A stretch of DNA of 64,000 nt from Hexactinellida sp. DTS-2022. Taxonomy: Eukaryota > Porifera > Hexactinellida. Of the stretch, positions 1 through 11,162 are shown piece after piece (the stretch's first letter is position 1; the number at the start of each line of letters is the position of its first letter). The translations under genes were made by a program, and so were the position numbers. The stretch lies in the NCBI GenBank assembly GCA_028753945.1, contig JAPNXP010000008.1, positions 3,782,001 through 3,846,000 on the forward strand. The letters are read 5' to 3'. Under the pieces are notes generated by a model. The model ran no database searches and had not been told where the DNA came from. It saw only the letters and a list, made by a program, of their open reading frames with translations.

Positions 1-1
1 C

Positions 2-421
2 GTCAAGGAGATCCTGCAAGAGGAGGAGGACCTGTCCGAGATAGTGCAGCTGGTCGGCAAGAGCTCCCTCGCCGAGACCGACAAGATTACGCTAGAAGTC
101 GCCAAGCTGATCAAGGACGACTTCCTGCAGCAGAACGGCTACACCGCCTACGACCGATACTGCCCCTTCTACAAGACGGTGGGCATGCTGAAGAATATAA
201 TAGCTTTCTACAACCTGGCCAAGCACGCGGTCGAGAGCACCTCCAAGTCTGACAACAAGATTACCTGGAATGCAATCAAGGAGCACATGAACGACGTCCT
301 ATACGACCTCTCCAGCATGAAGTTCAAGGACCCAGCCAAGGACGGGGAGGAGAAGATAAAAACCGACTTTGCTGTTCTGCACGATAAGATGGTGGAATCT
401 TTCAGGAAACTCGAAGATTGA
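2..421 (+). CDS. ATP6V1A: V-type H+-ATPase catalytic subunit A, 3' end (partial)
   Basis: This is the last 139 codons of the catalytic A subunit of the vacuolar proton pump, which hydrolyses ATP in the V1 sector to acidify endomembrane compartments. The visible part is the C-terminal helical domain: the peptide around [19 protein letters not shown] and the following [18 protein letters not shown] block match animal subunit A almost residue for residue. It ends with the family-typical LED and a TGA stop at 419-421. The reading frame is open from base 2, so the window starts inside this exon; the nucleotide-binding domain lies outside. An AATAAA-type signal follows at about 539-545. No frameshift or odd residue is seen. 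Confidence 0.95.
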   Translation, partial: VKEILQEEEDLSEIVQLVGKSSLAETDKITLEVAKLIKDDFLQQNGYTAYDRYCPFYKTVGMLKNIIAFYNLAKHAVESTSKSDNKITWNAIKEHMNDVLYDLSSMKFKDPAKDGEEKIKTDFAVLHDKMVESFRKLED

Positions 422-682
422 TTCGGTTATCTGGATTACCTTAGGACTCATTACTACAGTGTATACTTCTCTACCATGTATATGTGCCAATGGGTTATAG
501 TTTGAGATTAGTGTTGTCCACATATTCTTGTATTTGCTAAATAAATATAAATGAAATATATCAGTATTTCTCGTGCTCGAAGGAATTAATTGATAACGAG
601 AGCATCATTTGTTCTTTTACTCGACACCAATAATTAATCACACTCCATTCCCTACAGAGACCGTCCATCCAATAGCACCAAC

Positions 683-3451
683 ATGTCTCAAACAGAAATA
701 TCTGATATCCTAGCCCTCTCCAGCTGCTCCCACATAACCCCAGGCGATGACGTCACTCCCAGGAAGCGGCCCCCCAAGCTGTCCGACACCAAGCTCCGCC
801 CCGCGCGCATATCTTTCCCAGAAGTGACCGACAACCTGGGCAGCATAGTGGAGTCCCTCCGACAGAAGTGGGCGCTGCTGGCGCGCCAGTTCTCGAGCCG
901 CGACCCGACGGTGGACAGCTCCTTTCCGCGGGAGCTGTCAGTCGACACCTCGGATGCCCTGGTGTCCGACTTCTCCTCGGAGGACCTCTCTCACGAGCAG
1001 GAGCCCTCCTCGCAGGCGCTGGAGTTCCGGGGGTGTGCACGGGAGATTCTCGACGAGCTGGAGGCTCTGATTTCTGCTACGAACCCGGTCGCCTTATTCC
1101 CCCTGGAGGAGGAGGTCGACGCGTCGCAGGGGGCAGAGCTGGCGGAGGAGGGACTACAGTCTCTGATTGAGTTCTACTGCCAGCAGCAGGTGTCCGCAGC
1201 CGGGTACGCTCTCGAGTGCGTGGCCTCTTGCACCGTGGATGCTGCGATAACCAAGTCAGTAGCGTTCCTTGTGTTGGAGGGTTACCGAGCGCAGGACCAG
1301 TGCCACCTGCGGTCCATTATACACACAATAGACACAACGTTCCCGAAGGGACGCGTGGAGAGTGGAGAGCTCTCCGATCAGCTGACGAGCTCTATGGTAG
1401 AGACGCACGTGAAGGGGCGTCTGAGCTACTTCCAGAAGAAAGTGGATAAGATGCACGCTAACAACAGCATTCTAGACTGGATAAAGGGCACACAGGCGCC
1501 CGAACAGAGGTCCCTGATCTCCTGGATGGCAACCGTCCCCTCCTCCTCAGAGGACGAGACGGACCCCCTCCCTGTCTCCGCCTCCCGGATACGGAGTGCG
1601 CCCAGAGGAATGTGTGAGCTGAGCGAGCCACAGAGCCTCTCTGGTATATTCGCGCCGCGTCGGTCTATCTCCGACATAACCTTCAGCTTCTCTCGCCCTA
1701 GCGCCAGTGATGCCGGCCTGCTTATGCAGTGCGAACCCGCGCTTTTCAACAGGAAGCTCTCCGACTCCTCGCAGCTGAGCTCCAGCTACCCCTCCAACGC
1801 GGCCGAGCTGCTAGCCGGCAATCCGGAGTTCTCTCACAGAACTGATAAGGAGCAGAGTAAGCCAAAGGTATTGCAGGAATTCGTTCAAGAATGTTTCTAC
1901 TCGAGTGACCGCAATGACGATGTTACTGAAGAAGCCAGAATATCTGATGCTATTGGGGAATCAGAGCCTATTGGTGATAGTAATGCGCTAGAAAAAGAGC
2001 CTACCGATATTTTTGAGAGTAATGCGCTAGAAATAGAAACAGAGCCTACAGAAGATACTATCTCAGCACAGACAAGTGAAGGTTTCAAAATGCGACAGAT
2101 AAAAGGGAAGGGAATACTATTGAGGCAATATTCTTGCAATCAGTTGTATGATGATAGCAACATTGAGTCTTCTATTCCAAAACAAATGATACAAGGACAA
2201 CCCAAGCCAGAGCGCCCCCATACGCTCCCTTCTATGCCAGCTGAGAATCAGCTGACGCCAGTCGCGCAAGAGGAGGAGCTCTCCCCGCAGTCCCCGCAGT
2301 CTCCGCAGTCCCCGGTGTCCCCCGGAGAGAACCGACCGGAGGCGTCGAAGCGCAGGGGCTCCCGCGGCCTCCTGAAGCCGTCCCGCTCTTTCGAGGAGAG
2401 CTCCCGGTCCCACGGAAAGTGTGTGGAGTTCTCTGACTCGGCGGAGTACGCCATGCCGCCCGTGCAGGAGATGGAGAGTGCGGACCCGGACGAGCAGGCG
2501 TTTCTGCAAGCGGGACACAAGTCCATCATGGAGTCTCCGGGCTCTCAGCCCAAGCAGGTCCCCAGAAAGCCGCTCCTCTCCTCCTTCTCCTTCAACGTCG
2601 GGGACGGCATTCCGGAGCTGGGCACCGAGTCGGTAGCCATGGCAACCCCTGCCCAGAGGTACAAGACCGCCCCCGACCCCGAGGGGGCGGGGGAGCAGTT
2701 CGAAAGATTCGAGCAGGACTGGCGCGCGTTCCAAGTCTCCTTTGAAGCGGACGTGTTCTCCTCGCGGCACCGCCTCAGACAGAGCAACATAAACCTGAAC
2801 AGAAAGCTGGAGAGAATGCACGAGTACGCCAGTGCCTTAGACGAGTGCATCTCTATTCTCTCCCGCTCCACCTCTCCGGATACATTCCGCGATTTGGAGG
2901 AGACCTTCCGCACCAATCTGACGGCCCTCAGCAGCTCGCTGCAGGACGTGGTGGCCACTGCGCAGGCGGTGGGACACCTCTCGCAGGAACTCAAAGACAA
3001 CAGCAACTTCAGACTCTGCTTCAGCTACGTGGACAAGCTCAAGTACCGCCCCGGGACCAGAGACCCGGTCCGGTCGGACTTCCGAATGAGTCTCCCTCGC
3101 CAGGAGAGCACCGTCAGCAACTCGTCGGAGCCCGCGCTCATCAGCGAGGACATGGTGCAGATAGCCATAGAGCGGTTCATATCGCAGCCGGCCCAGGAGC
3201 GACAGTGGCCCTCTTTCCGGAAGGAGCGCTCCCAGTTCACTGCTCAACAGTCGCAGGTGGCCAAGGAACTGAAGCTGGTTGTAAAGAACTACGATTCGGT
3301 TATCGAAAAGAGCAAGGATGAATTGAACTGGGTGAAGTTTTCTATAAAACTGATGCTACTGGTCCTGATACTAATTCTCCTGCTGTACCTAACTTCTGAC
3401 ACTATCGAGCTGTCCCTCTACGCACTACTCAGGAACCTCAGACTGAGGTAG
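683..3451 (+). CDS. Unidentified tail-anchored coiled-coil protein (922 aa)
   Basis: This is a single-exon 922-residue protein that I cannot name. The N-terminal 400 residues mix Ser/Asp/Glu-rich stretches with a helical block at about 145-260. A long acidic, Ser/Pro-rich region follows (with an SPQSPQSPQSP run near 530). A charged helical/coiled-coil segment lies at about 685-790. The last 40 residues hold one hydrophobic helix (about 887-904, KLMLLVLILILLLYL) and a short basic tail, the layout of a C-terminally anchored membrane protein with the bulk in the cytosol. Loose similarity in layout to the ER proteins IRAG/LRMP or ITPRID/TESPA1 is possible but I see no diagnostic motif. The start at 683 follows an upstream leader without in-frame ATG. 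The stop at 3451 is 180 bp before kinesin-5 on the same strand. Confidence 0.85.
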   Translation: MSQTEISDILALSSCSHITPGDDVTPRKRPPKLSDTKLRPARISFPEVTDNLGSIVESLRQKWALLARQFSSRDPTVDSSFPRELSVDTSDALVSDFSSEDLSHEQEPSSQALEFRGCAREILDELEALISATNPVALFPLEEEVDASQGAELAEEGLQSLIEFYCQQQVSAAGYALECVASCTVDAAITKSVAFLVLEGYRAQDQCHLRSIIHTIDTTFPKGRVESGELSDQLTSSMVETHVKGRLSYFQKKVDKMHANNSILDWIKGTQAPEQRSLISWMATVPSSSEDETDPLPVSASRIRSAPRGMCELSEPQSLSGIFAPRRSISDITFSFSRPSASDAGLLMQCEPALFNRKLSDSSQLSSSYPSNAAELLAGNPEFSHRTDKEQSKPKVLQEFVQECFYSSDRNDDVTEEARISDAIGESEPIGDSNALEKEPTDIFESNALEIETEPTEDTISAQTSEGFKMRQIKGKGILLRQYSCNQLYDDSNIESSIPKQMIQGQPKPERPHTLPSMPAENQLTPVAQEEELSPQSPQSPQSPVSPGENRPEASKRRGSRGLLKPSRSFEESSRSHGKCVEFSDSAEYAMPPVQEMESADPDEQAFLQAGHKSIMESPGSQPKQVPRKPLLSSFSFNVGDGIPELGTESVAMATPAQRYKTAPDPEGAGEQFERFEQDWRAFQVSFEADVFSSRHRLRQSNINLNRKLERMHEYASALDECISILSRSTSPDTFRDLEETFRTNLTALSSSLQDVVATAQAVGHLSQELKDNSNFRLCFSYVDKLKYRPGTRDPVRSDFRMSLPRQESTVSNSSEPALISEDMVQIAIERFISQPAQERQWPSFRKERSQFTAQQSQVAKELKLVVKNYDSVIEKSKDELNWVKFSIKLMLLVLILILLLYLTSDTIELSLYALLRNLRLR

Positions 3452-3631
3452 GACACACCGTATACCAGGCAATAGTCACTTGTATTTGAGTTCTTCCCTT
3501 CACTTTACACATTTGTACGACGATATTTTAGCTAATTTATTAAATTTGTATATCATTATAAGAATTACTGTATTTTTATTTGTATATTTGCCGTCACTGA
3601 CTGTGAATAGCTTTCTGCATTCCGAGGAGAG

Positions 3632-6600
3632 ATGAGCAAAATCGCTAAAGTTCCCAAGGATAATAAGTTCGACAAGGAAACTAATATCCAGGTTATCGTC
3701 CGGAGCAGACCGCGCAGCGTGCAGGAGAAACAGCTGGGCTCTCTCACCTGCATAAACACGAATCCTGTCAAGAAGGAGGTGTACGTGCAGGAGAGAAACG
3801 CCACCAAAACATTCACATTCGACAGAGTGTTCGGTCCGGACAGCACACAGCCCGAGGTGTTCAAAAGCGCAGCCCTGCCCGTTATAAACCAGATGCTGGC
3901 AGGCTACAACTGTACTATATTCGCGTACGGACAGACCGGGACTGGGAAGACGTACACGATGGTGGGAGAGAGGAGTCCCAAGGGGTCTCTCTCGTGGGAG
4001 CAGGACCCCTTGGCAGGCATCATTCCCAGGAGCATGCACTATCTGTTCGAGGTCCTAAATGAACAGGGACTGGAGTACTCCATGAAGGTGAGATTACTAT
4101 GGTAGAAATATGAACACGGTTGATACGAAATAATGGTAAATACAAACACAATTTCAGTCCACTTCCAAGCTCTTTCAATACAAACGATATTGGTTAATAC
4201 GTACGAATTCTGGATAATGCGAGCGCATTTTGGCGGTCCCCTGTTGTTCATACTAACGAGGTTCTACTGCATTAATTTATTAAATTCCCATTGACTTGTG
4301 TCTGCTGGCAGGTTTCGTTCATGGAGCTGTACAACGAAGAGCTGTTCGACCTGCTGAGCACGGGGGAGGACAACAGCAAGCTGCGACTCTTCGAGGACTC
4401 CACGCACCGGGGCTCCTGCATCGTGCAGGGCCTGGCAGAGGTGACTGTGTACAACAAAGATGACGTGTACGTAGTGCTGGAGAAAGGGCAGGCCAAGAGA
4501 CAGACCGCCACCACTCTCCTCAACGCGCACTCGTCGCGCAGTCACTCCGTGTTCCTGGTGACCGCCTACATAAGGGAGAAGAGCATGGAGGTGGGGCACG
4601 AGGAGCTGGTCAAGGTGGGCAAGCTGAATCTGGTGGACCTGGCCGGGTCTGAGAACATCGGGCGGTCTGGCGCCGTGGACAAGCGAGCGAGAGAGGCTGG
4701 CTCCATTAACCAGAGTCTCCTAACGCTGGGACGCGTCATAACCGCGCTGGTAGACCACAGTCCGCATGTACCGTACAGAGAGAGCAAGCTCACGCGGCTG
4801 CTGCAGGACTCGCTGGGGGGGCGCACCAAGACCTCGATAATAGCCACCATCTCCCCCGCACTGGTCAATCTAGAGGAGAGCCTCTCCACGCTAGACTACG
4901 CACACAGAGCTAAGAACATCATGAACAGGTGAATGCTGTTATTATAACTTCTAACCAACCCACTGTTTATGCTGTCTGCTGCAGGCCCGAGATTAACCAG
5001 AAGCTGACCAAGAAGGAGCTGATCAACGAGTACACCTCCGAAATAGAGCGACTGAAGCGGGACCTGCTCTCCACGCGAGAGAAGAGCGGAATATTCGTGA
5101 GCAGGGAGAACTACGTGGGGATGGAGACTCTCATTCAGTCGCAGAAGAGTAACATAGAGGAACTGGAGGATAGAATAAACCTAAACCTAGGACAGATAAG
5201 GAAACTGACTTCTCTGTTCGATGAGACGCAGGAAGAGCTGAATGAAAAGAAATCTGAGTTGGAGAATGAAAAGACTGTATTGGAAGTAAGTGATGAGTGG
5301 TAATAGTTATAGAATATATCCTGTTAAAACTTGTACAGTATAACTCGGTTATAACGTATCTGGTTAGTACTGGCTTAGACGTACTAATTTATTTTAACCA
5401 AGTTTATAAAAGTAGTCTGTATTTCTAGCTAGAAAGTAGGGTAAACTCGGTTACTACGTACACTAGGATATTACTTACTTATTTCCATTCCCAAGGGGTA
5501 CGTTATACCCGATTTCTACTGTATTATATAACCGTAAGCTTTTGGAAAAATTAACTCATTGTTTGTGAATCACCGCTAGTACAGTGGGTCATGTGGTATG
5601 CCTAATATGATATGCCTAATATGATACGCCTAATATGATACGCCTAATATGATACGCCTAATATGATATGCCTAATATGATACGCCTAATATGATATGCC
5701 TAATGTTATACGCCTAACGTAGGACACGAAGCAGCGACTGGAGAGCACCGAGAGCGAGAGGGTGGAGCAGGAGCGACTGGCTGATCAGTACCGAGAGAGC
5801 GAGGAGCGACTGTACGAGGACGCACAGAGCCTCATACACACAGTGCAGGAGTCCGAGAGGGACATATCGGGTCTGCACGCTAAGATTAAGCGGAAGAGAA
5901 ATGTGGAGCAGAAAAATTTCTTGACGCTTGAAACATTCAGACAGTCTCTCCTGATGCAGCTCAACAGTCAAGGGAAGATGTTCAGCGAGTATGCCAGTCT
6001 GCACTCGAGTCACCTCAACTCTCTCAGGCAAGGAAATACTACTTAATTAGGGAAATTATCAAATGCAGTAGAACTTCATTAATGCGAACACGGATTGTAT
6101 GAATATTCGGTTAATACATATGTCACTATTTCAGCATCTTTAAAAGCCTTTTCAATACAAATGACACCAGTTAATACAGATTTCTGATGAGTACACATTT
6201 AGACGGTCCCTTGTGTACGTATTGTGTATTAATAGCCTCTTCGCTACGCAGAACAAATGTTACTGATAAAGAACACTCATATATTAATGGTCTAAAATCG
6301 CAAATCCTACTAATTTCTGAAAAGTTTGTGATTCCAAATGCACTCACTACCAATTCGCTTGAATGAAGTCTTACGTTTGAAAACATTACTGTTCGTGCCA
6401 TACCGGGTATTCCAATAGTCAAATTGTAGTTGATTTGTTATACAATAATGCCATTCTCTAATCAACAAAGTGGGGAGTTGGTTAAATGTATTTAACAGCT
6501 GTTAATGAGCCCGGTATTTACTGTTGTTATCCGTGTAGACAAGACATCGGTTGCTGGAGTGACTGTTCCTTACAGGAGCTACAGGACACAGCGCTGGCAC

Positions 6601-7856
6601 TGAATGACGTCATGCTACAGCTACACGAGTTCTCCGACAAACAGCACTCCAACTTGGATGAGTCCAGTTCCCAACAGCTGCTGGGCCTGAGCTGCCTCGG
6701 GGACAGTGTTAAGTCCCAGCACGAGTCCACGCAGGCCCAGCTGAGCGCCCTCGTCAGCTTCCTGTCCGAGAGGCTGCGGGCAGTGGTGGAGCGGATAAAC
6801 GCGTTCCAGCTCGAGCAGGAGCACAAGATAACTTCCTGCAGCGAGAAGATAGACGAGATCTGTACGCACTTCAAGAAGCTGCAAGGAGAGCAGTCGCAGC
6901 TGCTGGCGGCGCTGCAGGAGCGAATACAGAGGGAGGGGCGTCGCTACGAGGAGCTGATCGAGGCCAACAAGAACAACATGCTGCTGCACCTGTCCAAGCA
7001 GCGAGAGTTCGAGAAGGAAGAGACCAAGAGCCTCTGCAGTAGCATCGAGGGGGAGCTGGACCAGATGAAGGCGCGCCTGTGCGAGCTGGTCAGGAGCGGG
7101 TGCGTCAAGAGGGGGGACATCCTCCTGGGCAGGGGGAACCTGCTGGAGGAAAACTTCGAGGATCAGAAGGCTAAGCACCGAGAGGGGGTAGCGGAGAGCG
7201 TGCGTGTGTTGGAGGATGTGAAGGAGAGAGGGAGCTCGTCGGTAGAGAAACTAACTATCGCGGAAGATATCAAGCTGCTACTGGGCGAGGAGTTTCGAAC
7301 TATAAATGCCGCGTATTGCGATGAAGTGAATGAGAAGATGCGGTCTATTGAGGCTAAGTTTGAAGAGAAAGTAGGGACAGTGGGCGATGGCCTCACCAGC
7401 GAAGTGAGCCTTGTTCTGGACGGGCTGACTGAGCAGCAGAACCAGGTGGAAGAGACGAGTCAGAAGTTCAGTGAGGACTACAAGTCGTTCCTAGCGAACA
7501 ACGCCGTGGTGGCTGAAGACTTGGACACGAGGATATCCGACATCTGCGAGGAGTTCATCACAGAGACAGGGGACAGATTTCTGCAGGAGTATAACATGAT
7601 GGAGACCAACCAGCAAGAAGTTATAACCTCAATTTCGGACCTGAACAAGGAGTGCATTGGCTCCCTACAGAGCCTCGAGATGACTCACGATCTCCCGACA
7701 GGATCCACCCCTGTGAAGAGAGAGATTTTGTACAAAAAGAATCTCGCTCGGCCGCGGCCCCAGTCGCTACAGCTGGGCATAGAGCGCGAAGACATTGAGG
7801 AGGTATACGACCTGAAACGTAAATGTAGCAGTCCCGCATTTCAATCTCCTCCCTAG
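3632..7856 (+). CDS. KIF11: Kinesin-5 (Eg5/BimC) mitotic motor
   Basis: Plus-end-directed tetrameric motor that crosslinks and slides antiparallel spindle microtubules. Exons that join in frame: 3632-4087, 4312-4928, 4985-5285, 5723-6027 and 6539-7856, giving 998 aa. The motor domain (about 15-360) has the P-loop GQTGTGKT at 100-107, switch [10 protein letters not shown] and switch [14 protein letters not shown]. The neck and first coiled coil follow ([15 protein letters not shown] is kinesin-5 typical), then a long coiled-coil stalk and a short tail with a TPVK site that may stand for the BimC box. Introns 1 and 4 carry short inverted-repeat elements, and intron 3 carries one plus a 14-bp tandem repeat. 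The donor of intron 4 appears to be GC (CAG/GCAAGG), and the acceptor at 6538 was chosen because it alone among the obvious sites keeps the phase. That junction is the least certain part. Confidence 0.93.
4095..4270. mobile_element. Short pogo-like inverted-repeat element in kinesin-5 intron 1
   Basis: The intron is nearly filled by a non-coding element. Its right end reads CTAACGAGGTTCTACTG and its left end is the degenerate inverse (GTAGAAATATGAACACGG). The same ends recur at 6065, 17909 and 26211 in this window, so this is a dispersed family. Confidence 0.6.
5333..5525. mobile_element. Pogo-like inverted-repeat element in kinesin-5 intron 3
   Basis: It begins CAGTATAACTCGGTTATAA and ends with a TTTCTACTG inverse, with internal TACGTA-rich sequence. 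It is related to the elements at 31,483 and 40,689. Confidence 0.5.
5587..5719. repeat. 14-bp tandem repeat ending at a splice acceptor
   Basis: About nine copies of the unit ATATGATACGCCTA (TACGCC alternating with TATGCC) fill the 3' end of kinesin-5 intron 3. The last degenerate copy, CGCCTAACGTAG, supplies the acceptor AG at 5721-5722. Confidence 0.85.
6065..6235. mobile_element. Degenerate pogo-like element in kinesin-5 intron 4
   Basis: The left end CAGTAGAACTTCATTAATG and the internal GACGGTCCC motif match the element in intron 1. The right end is decayed. Confidence 0.45.
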
Positions 7857-8529
7857 TCTCTAGGTTAGTTAGCACTAGCTATCCGATCACTTACATAAGC
7901 ACTACTACATACTATCTATAGCTCGTTTTTACATCTTAGTTGATACAGTTTGTTCATAATTCACTAGGTCATTGGCTGTAAGTACACACTATTTAATGTT
8001 TAATTTGCTACATGCTACAACCTACATTTTACTGTTTAATTAAAGCGTTGTTAAAAGAAAATAATAATAATATCAATCGTGTTGCGAGTTAGTTCGGATC
8101 AAGGGTTATCCAGGAGAGCGAGGCGATCCTTTTGGAGCATGATTTTTTGCAAAATTTGAATTTAGGAGCGCGAAAATTTGGAATCCTCTCATATTAATTT
8201 GTGATTTAGGCGTATGAAAATTGGATCAGACCAGGATTAGGAGCGTATTTATAAATGCCTGTATAATACACTGGTTCGGATGGATTGGAATCCGATCCAT
8301 ATTAATTCTAAAATCCATAATTATATGTAGAAGATCATTAGTTTATTACAACATATAAAATCCATTCAAAAATCCTTATACGTAGTATTATCATGCTTTA
8401 GAGTCTAAACCCTCTGTTTGTGTGTATGTGCGTAATCCATGTAGTTCGTACACACCACTTATTATAGGGATTTCATAATGAGCATGCAACTCTATTACCT
8501 CTATCAGTAGGTAAATCAATTTATAGCAA
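7857..8529. other. Intergenic spacer, kinesin-5 to PIGW
   Basis: AT-rich spacer. ATTAAA-type poly(A) signals lie near 8040, and a GGATT/AATCC-rich partly palindromic stretch spans about 8090-8320 and may be a decayed repeat. I see no coding sequence. Confidence 0.5.
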
Positions 8530-10044
8530 ATGTTAGAGACGATGGAGTACGACAACAAACGCGCCTCCTTATTAGAAGTGACACTCGTTACAACCCTCGC
8601 CATGTCTGCCTCTCTCCTGCGCAACACTCTCTTGTCGTTCTCAGATCTCCTCTCCCAGAGTCGACTCTGCTATTTGGTAGACTTCTTGCTCACGGCTATG
8701 TTTACACTATTCGCATTCACAATTCTATCTGACTCGACACGCATGTACTACTCGTATGCACTCATCATAGTATGCAGTTTCCTATTCATTAGTCTCACAC
8801 TCACGCATAACATTAACTACTTCCCAGGCGTGAAGACTATCCTGCGGTCTCCCTTCCCTGCCTCGTTCCCGTTCCTCACTAACGCGAGGGCGTACATTAA
8901 CTTGATGGCCTGCATCAGTATACTCGCCGTGGACTTCACTTCTCTGTTCCCTCACAAGTTCGGAAAGACACACAGCTATGGCACCGGCCTGATGGATACG
9001 GGCGTGGGGATGTTCATAGTGGCACACGGTGTCACCTCCAAGTACGCGAGACGCGAGTCCCCGCCCCTGTCAAGCTGGCGCGAGTACTGGGGACTGGTAT
9101 ACGCAGAGCTGCGTGCCATATCCCCCATCCTGTTGCTAGGGGTCGTCCGTCTGGCGCTGATAACGCTTATGCACAAGAACCCGCCCCTCTACGAGTACGG
9201 GACGCACTGGAACTTCTTCTTCACGATAGGCTGCGTGAGGATCCTGGCTGCCTTCATTCTGCCGCTGCTCCCACAGAAGATCTCCATCACCTCCTCTGTG
9301 GCCGCCACCGTAATCTGCCTGCTGTACGAGTACTGGCTGGTGAGCCAGGGGCTGCGGGAGTTCATACTGCACGCGGAGCGGACCGGCCTCTACTCCTCGA
9401 ACCGAGAGGGCATCTACTCCTGCGTCGGCTTCACGGCGCTCTATCTCTACAGCGTCAGCGTGGGGGCCATCATATTCTCGGAGCGCAAGACCGTGTGGGA
9501 GTGGTGCGTCTTCTCCGCTGCGCTCTCCTGCCTCACGCTCCTCTGCTGGCTGCTGCTCTACGTGGCTGCCGGCCGCATCGAGCCCATATCCCGGCGACTC
9601 ACCAACCTACCCTACGTCCTATGGATGGTTGCGCTGATGCTCCTCTTCACCAATATATTCCTTATGTTCGATATTATAACGATATTCATATTCTCCATGC
9701 GAGAGTATAGGAAGCGAGACAGGTCCGCGCAGGAGCTCAAGTCTTCCACCAGCACAAACACGAGAGAGGAGCTGACCATACTAATCGAGCGCACGCCTCC
9801 CTTGGACCTGGTCCAGGTATCCAACAAGCACTACTTCCTGTCCACACTCATTCAGGCCATAGACTACAATCAGCTGATCTACTTCCTGCTGGCTAACGTT
9901 CTCACCGGCTTTACAAATCTGGCGGTGGACACAGGCCGGGCCACTCTGAGAGCAGCGGTGTGCTACATGGTAGTATACGAGCTAATCCTGGCATACGTCA
10001 TCACAGTGTTGTATCGAAGAAAAATGAAACTTAGACTGTTCTAA
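8530..10044 (+). CDS. PIGW: GPI inositol acyltransferase (PIG-W/GWT1 family)
   Basis: An ER membrane enzyme that adds an acyl chain to the inositol ring of glucosaminyl-phosphatidylinositol, an early step in GPI-anchor synthesis. It is a 504-aa single-exon gene, the same length as the vertebrate protein, with about a dozen hydrophobic helices. Diagnostic blocks are the luminal GTGLMDTGVGMFIVAHG segment and the EYGTHWNFFFTIGCVRI segment, both conserved in PIG-W. A second ATG lies four codons after the first (MLETM) and either could be used. The gene sits between kinesin-5 and RBX1 on the same strand, with separate spacers, so shared transcription is not implied. Confidence 0.93.
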   Translation: MLETMEYDNKRASLLEVTLVTTLAMSASLLRNTLLSFSDLLSQSRLCYLVDFLLTAMFTLFAFTILSDSTRMYYSYALIIVCSFLFISLTLTHNINYFPGVKTILRSPFPASFPFLTNARAYINLMACISILAVDFTSLFPHKFGKTHSYGTGLMDTGVGMFIVAHGVTSKYARRESPPLSSWREYWGLVYAELRAISPILLLGVVRLALITLMHKNPPLYEYGTHWNFFFTIGCVRILAAFILPLLPQKISITSSVAATVICLLYEYWLVSQGLREFILHAERTGLYSSNREGIYSCVGFTALYLYSVSVGAIIFSERKTVWEWCVFSAALSCLTLLCWLLLYVAAGRIEPISRRLTNLPYVLWMVALMLLFTNIFLMFDIITIFIFSMREYRKRDRSAQELKSSTSTNTREELTILIERTPPLDLVQVSNKHYFLSTLIQAIDYNQLIYFLLANVLTGFTNLAVDTGRATLRAAVCYMVVYELILAYVITVLYRRKMKLRLF

Positions 10045-10310
10045 ATACTTTTGTAACGTAATGCGCCGGCGCCGGTAATGTATATGTTTGTAAGTAGTGT
10101 AACCTCAATTATGCGTTACGACATTGATCTTTTTCACTTACATAGCAAGGTCTCGAAATTAATACAATGGGCTCCTGTAATAGCAAGTTATTTATACATT
10201 TTGCGAAATTTGCTTGCTGATATACGAACATAATTAACGTTAAATTCTCGCTTGGGGATGACAAACAACACTAGCAATTACATTTGTTTTACGAACGCTA
10301 GTGTAAACTA

Positions 10311-10646
10311 ATGGCTACCAATTCCATGGATGTCGAGGAGGCGACCGCCTCTAGCTTGTCTAACAAGTCAGACAAGAAACGCTTCGAAGTGAAGAAGTGG
10401 AACGCAGTGGCTCTCTGGGCTTGGGACATCGTGGTTGACAACTGTGCCATATGTCGGAACCACATCATGGACCCCTGCATCGAGTGCCAGGCCAACCAGG
10501 CGTCTGCCAGCAGCGAGGAGTGCACTGTGGCCTGGGGCGTGTGCAACCACGCATTCCACTTCCACTGCATCTCCCGCTGGCTGAAGACCAGACAGGTCTG
10601 TCCCCTGGACAACAGAGACTGGGAGTACCACAAGTATGGACACTGA
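10311..10646 (+). CDS. RBX1: RING-box protein 1 (cullin-RING ligase subunit)
   Basis: A 111-aa single-exon RING-H2 protein. It binds cullins and recruits charged E2 enzymes in SCF-type ubiquitin ligases and assists cullin neddylation. The Trp-rich strand [21 protein letters not shown] that inserts into the cullin is nearly invariant. It is followed by the zinc ligands of the extended RING (CAIC, CIEC, the inserted Cys-His cluster, then [23 protein letters not shown]). The C-terminal WEYHKYGH is typical of RBX1 rather than RBX2. The N-terminal 25 residues are variable, as usual. The length and every ligand look intact. Confidence 0.97.
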   Translation: MATNSMDVEEATASSLSNKSDKKRFEVKKWNAVALWAWDIVVDNCAICRNHIMDPCIECQANQASASSEECTVAWGVCNHAFHFHCISRWLKTRQVCPLDNRDWEYHKYGH

Positions 10647-11162
10647 TTCCTATGTGCGATTGTACTATAGATTGTACCAACCTAAGCTGATTATCTGTCA
10701 TGTGTATTTAGTTCTATATTTCTGCTTGTTAACAATATTGCCTGTTAATTAAATTCCAGAAAGTTAATTTATATTGAGCAAGATCGTTAGCTATTAAAGC
10801 GCTTTGGAGAATACTGTAAACCATACAATTTCCCCTAAAGTTTGCATTAATATTGCAGGTATTAAACAAGTCTATTACAATAGACTCTAATTACTGTGAC
10901 GAATGATATTTGTTATTAATAACCAGCACTTGCATGCATTTGTATAGGCTAGGCAGCTAAAGAATTAAACTCCTTAACCGATATTTCGCCTATCCATGTT
11001 CCTATTAACGAGTCTACTGTGTCATAATGGGGCACTTAATAACAAGTAATCCGCGGTTTAATAGCACAAGATACAAACATCTCCAGCAACAATAAGTATC
11101 TATCTCAATTTACATATTAGAACAATATACAAATATAATCTTCGTTTGGGAATATGGGATAC
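10647..11162. other. Convergent intergenic spacer
   Basis: AT-rich spacer between the 3' ends of RBX1 (+) and the RING ligase gene (-). It holds several ATTAAA-like signals for either strand. No coding sequence or clear repeat is seen. Confidence 0.5.

Noticed and set aside
753..2821. Long antisense frames over the 922-aa gene
   Set aside because: GC-rich codon shadows of the sense gene, without recognisable domains.
6183..6200. A second CTGATGAG motif as hammerhead ribozyme
   Set aside because: There is no GAAA core or pairing stems around it.
7381..7860. A separate gene at the end of kinesin-5
   Set aside because: The frame is continuous with the kinesin stalk and tail, and no new start signal is needed.
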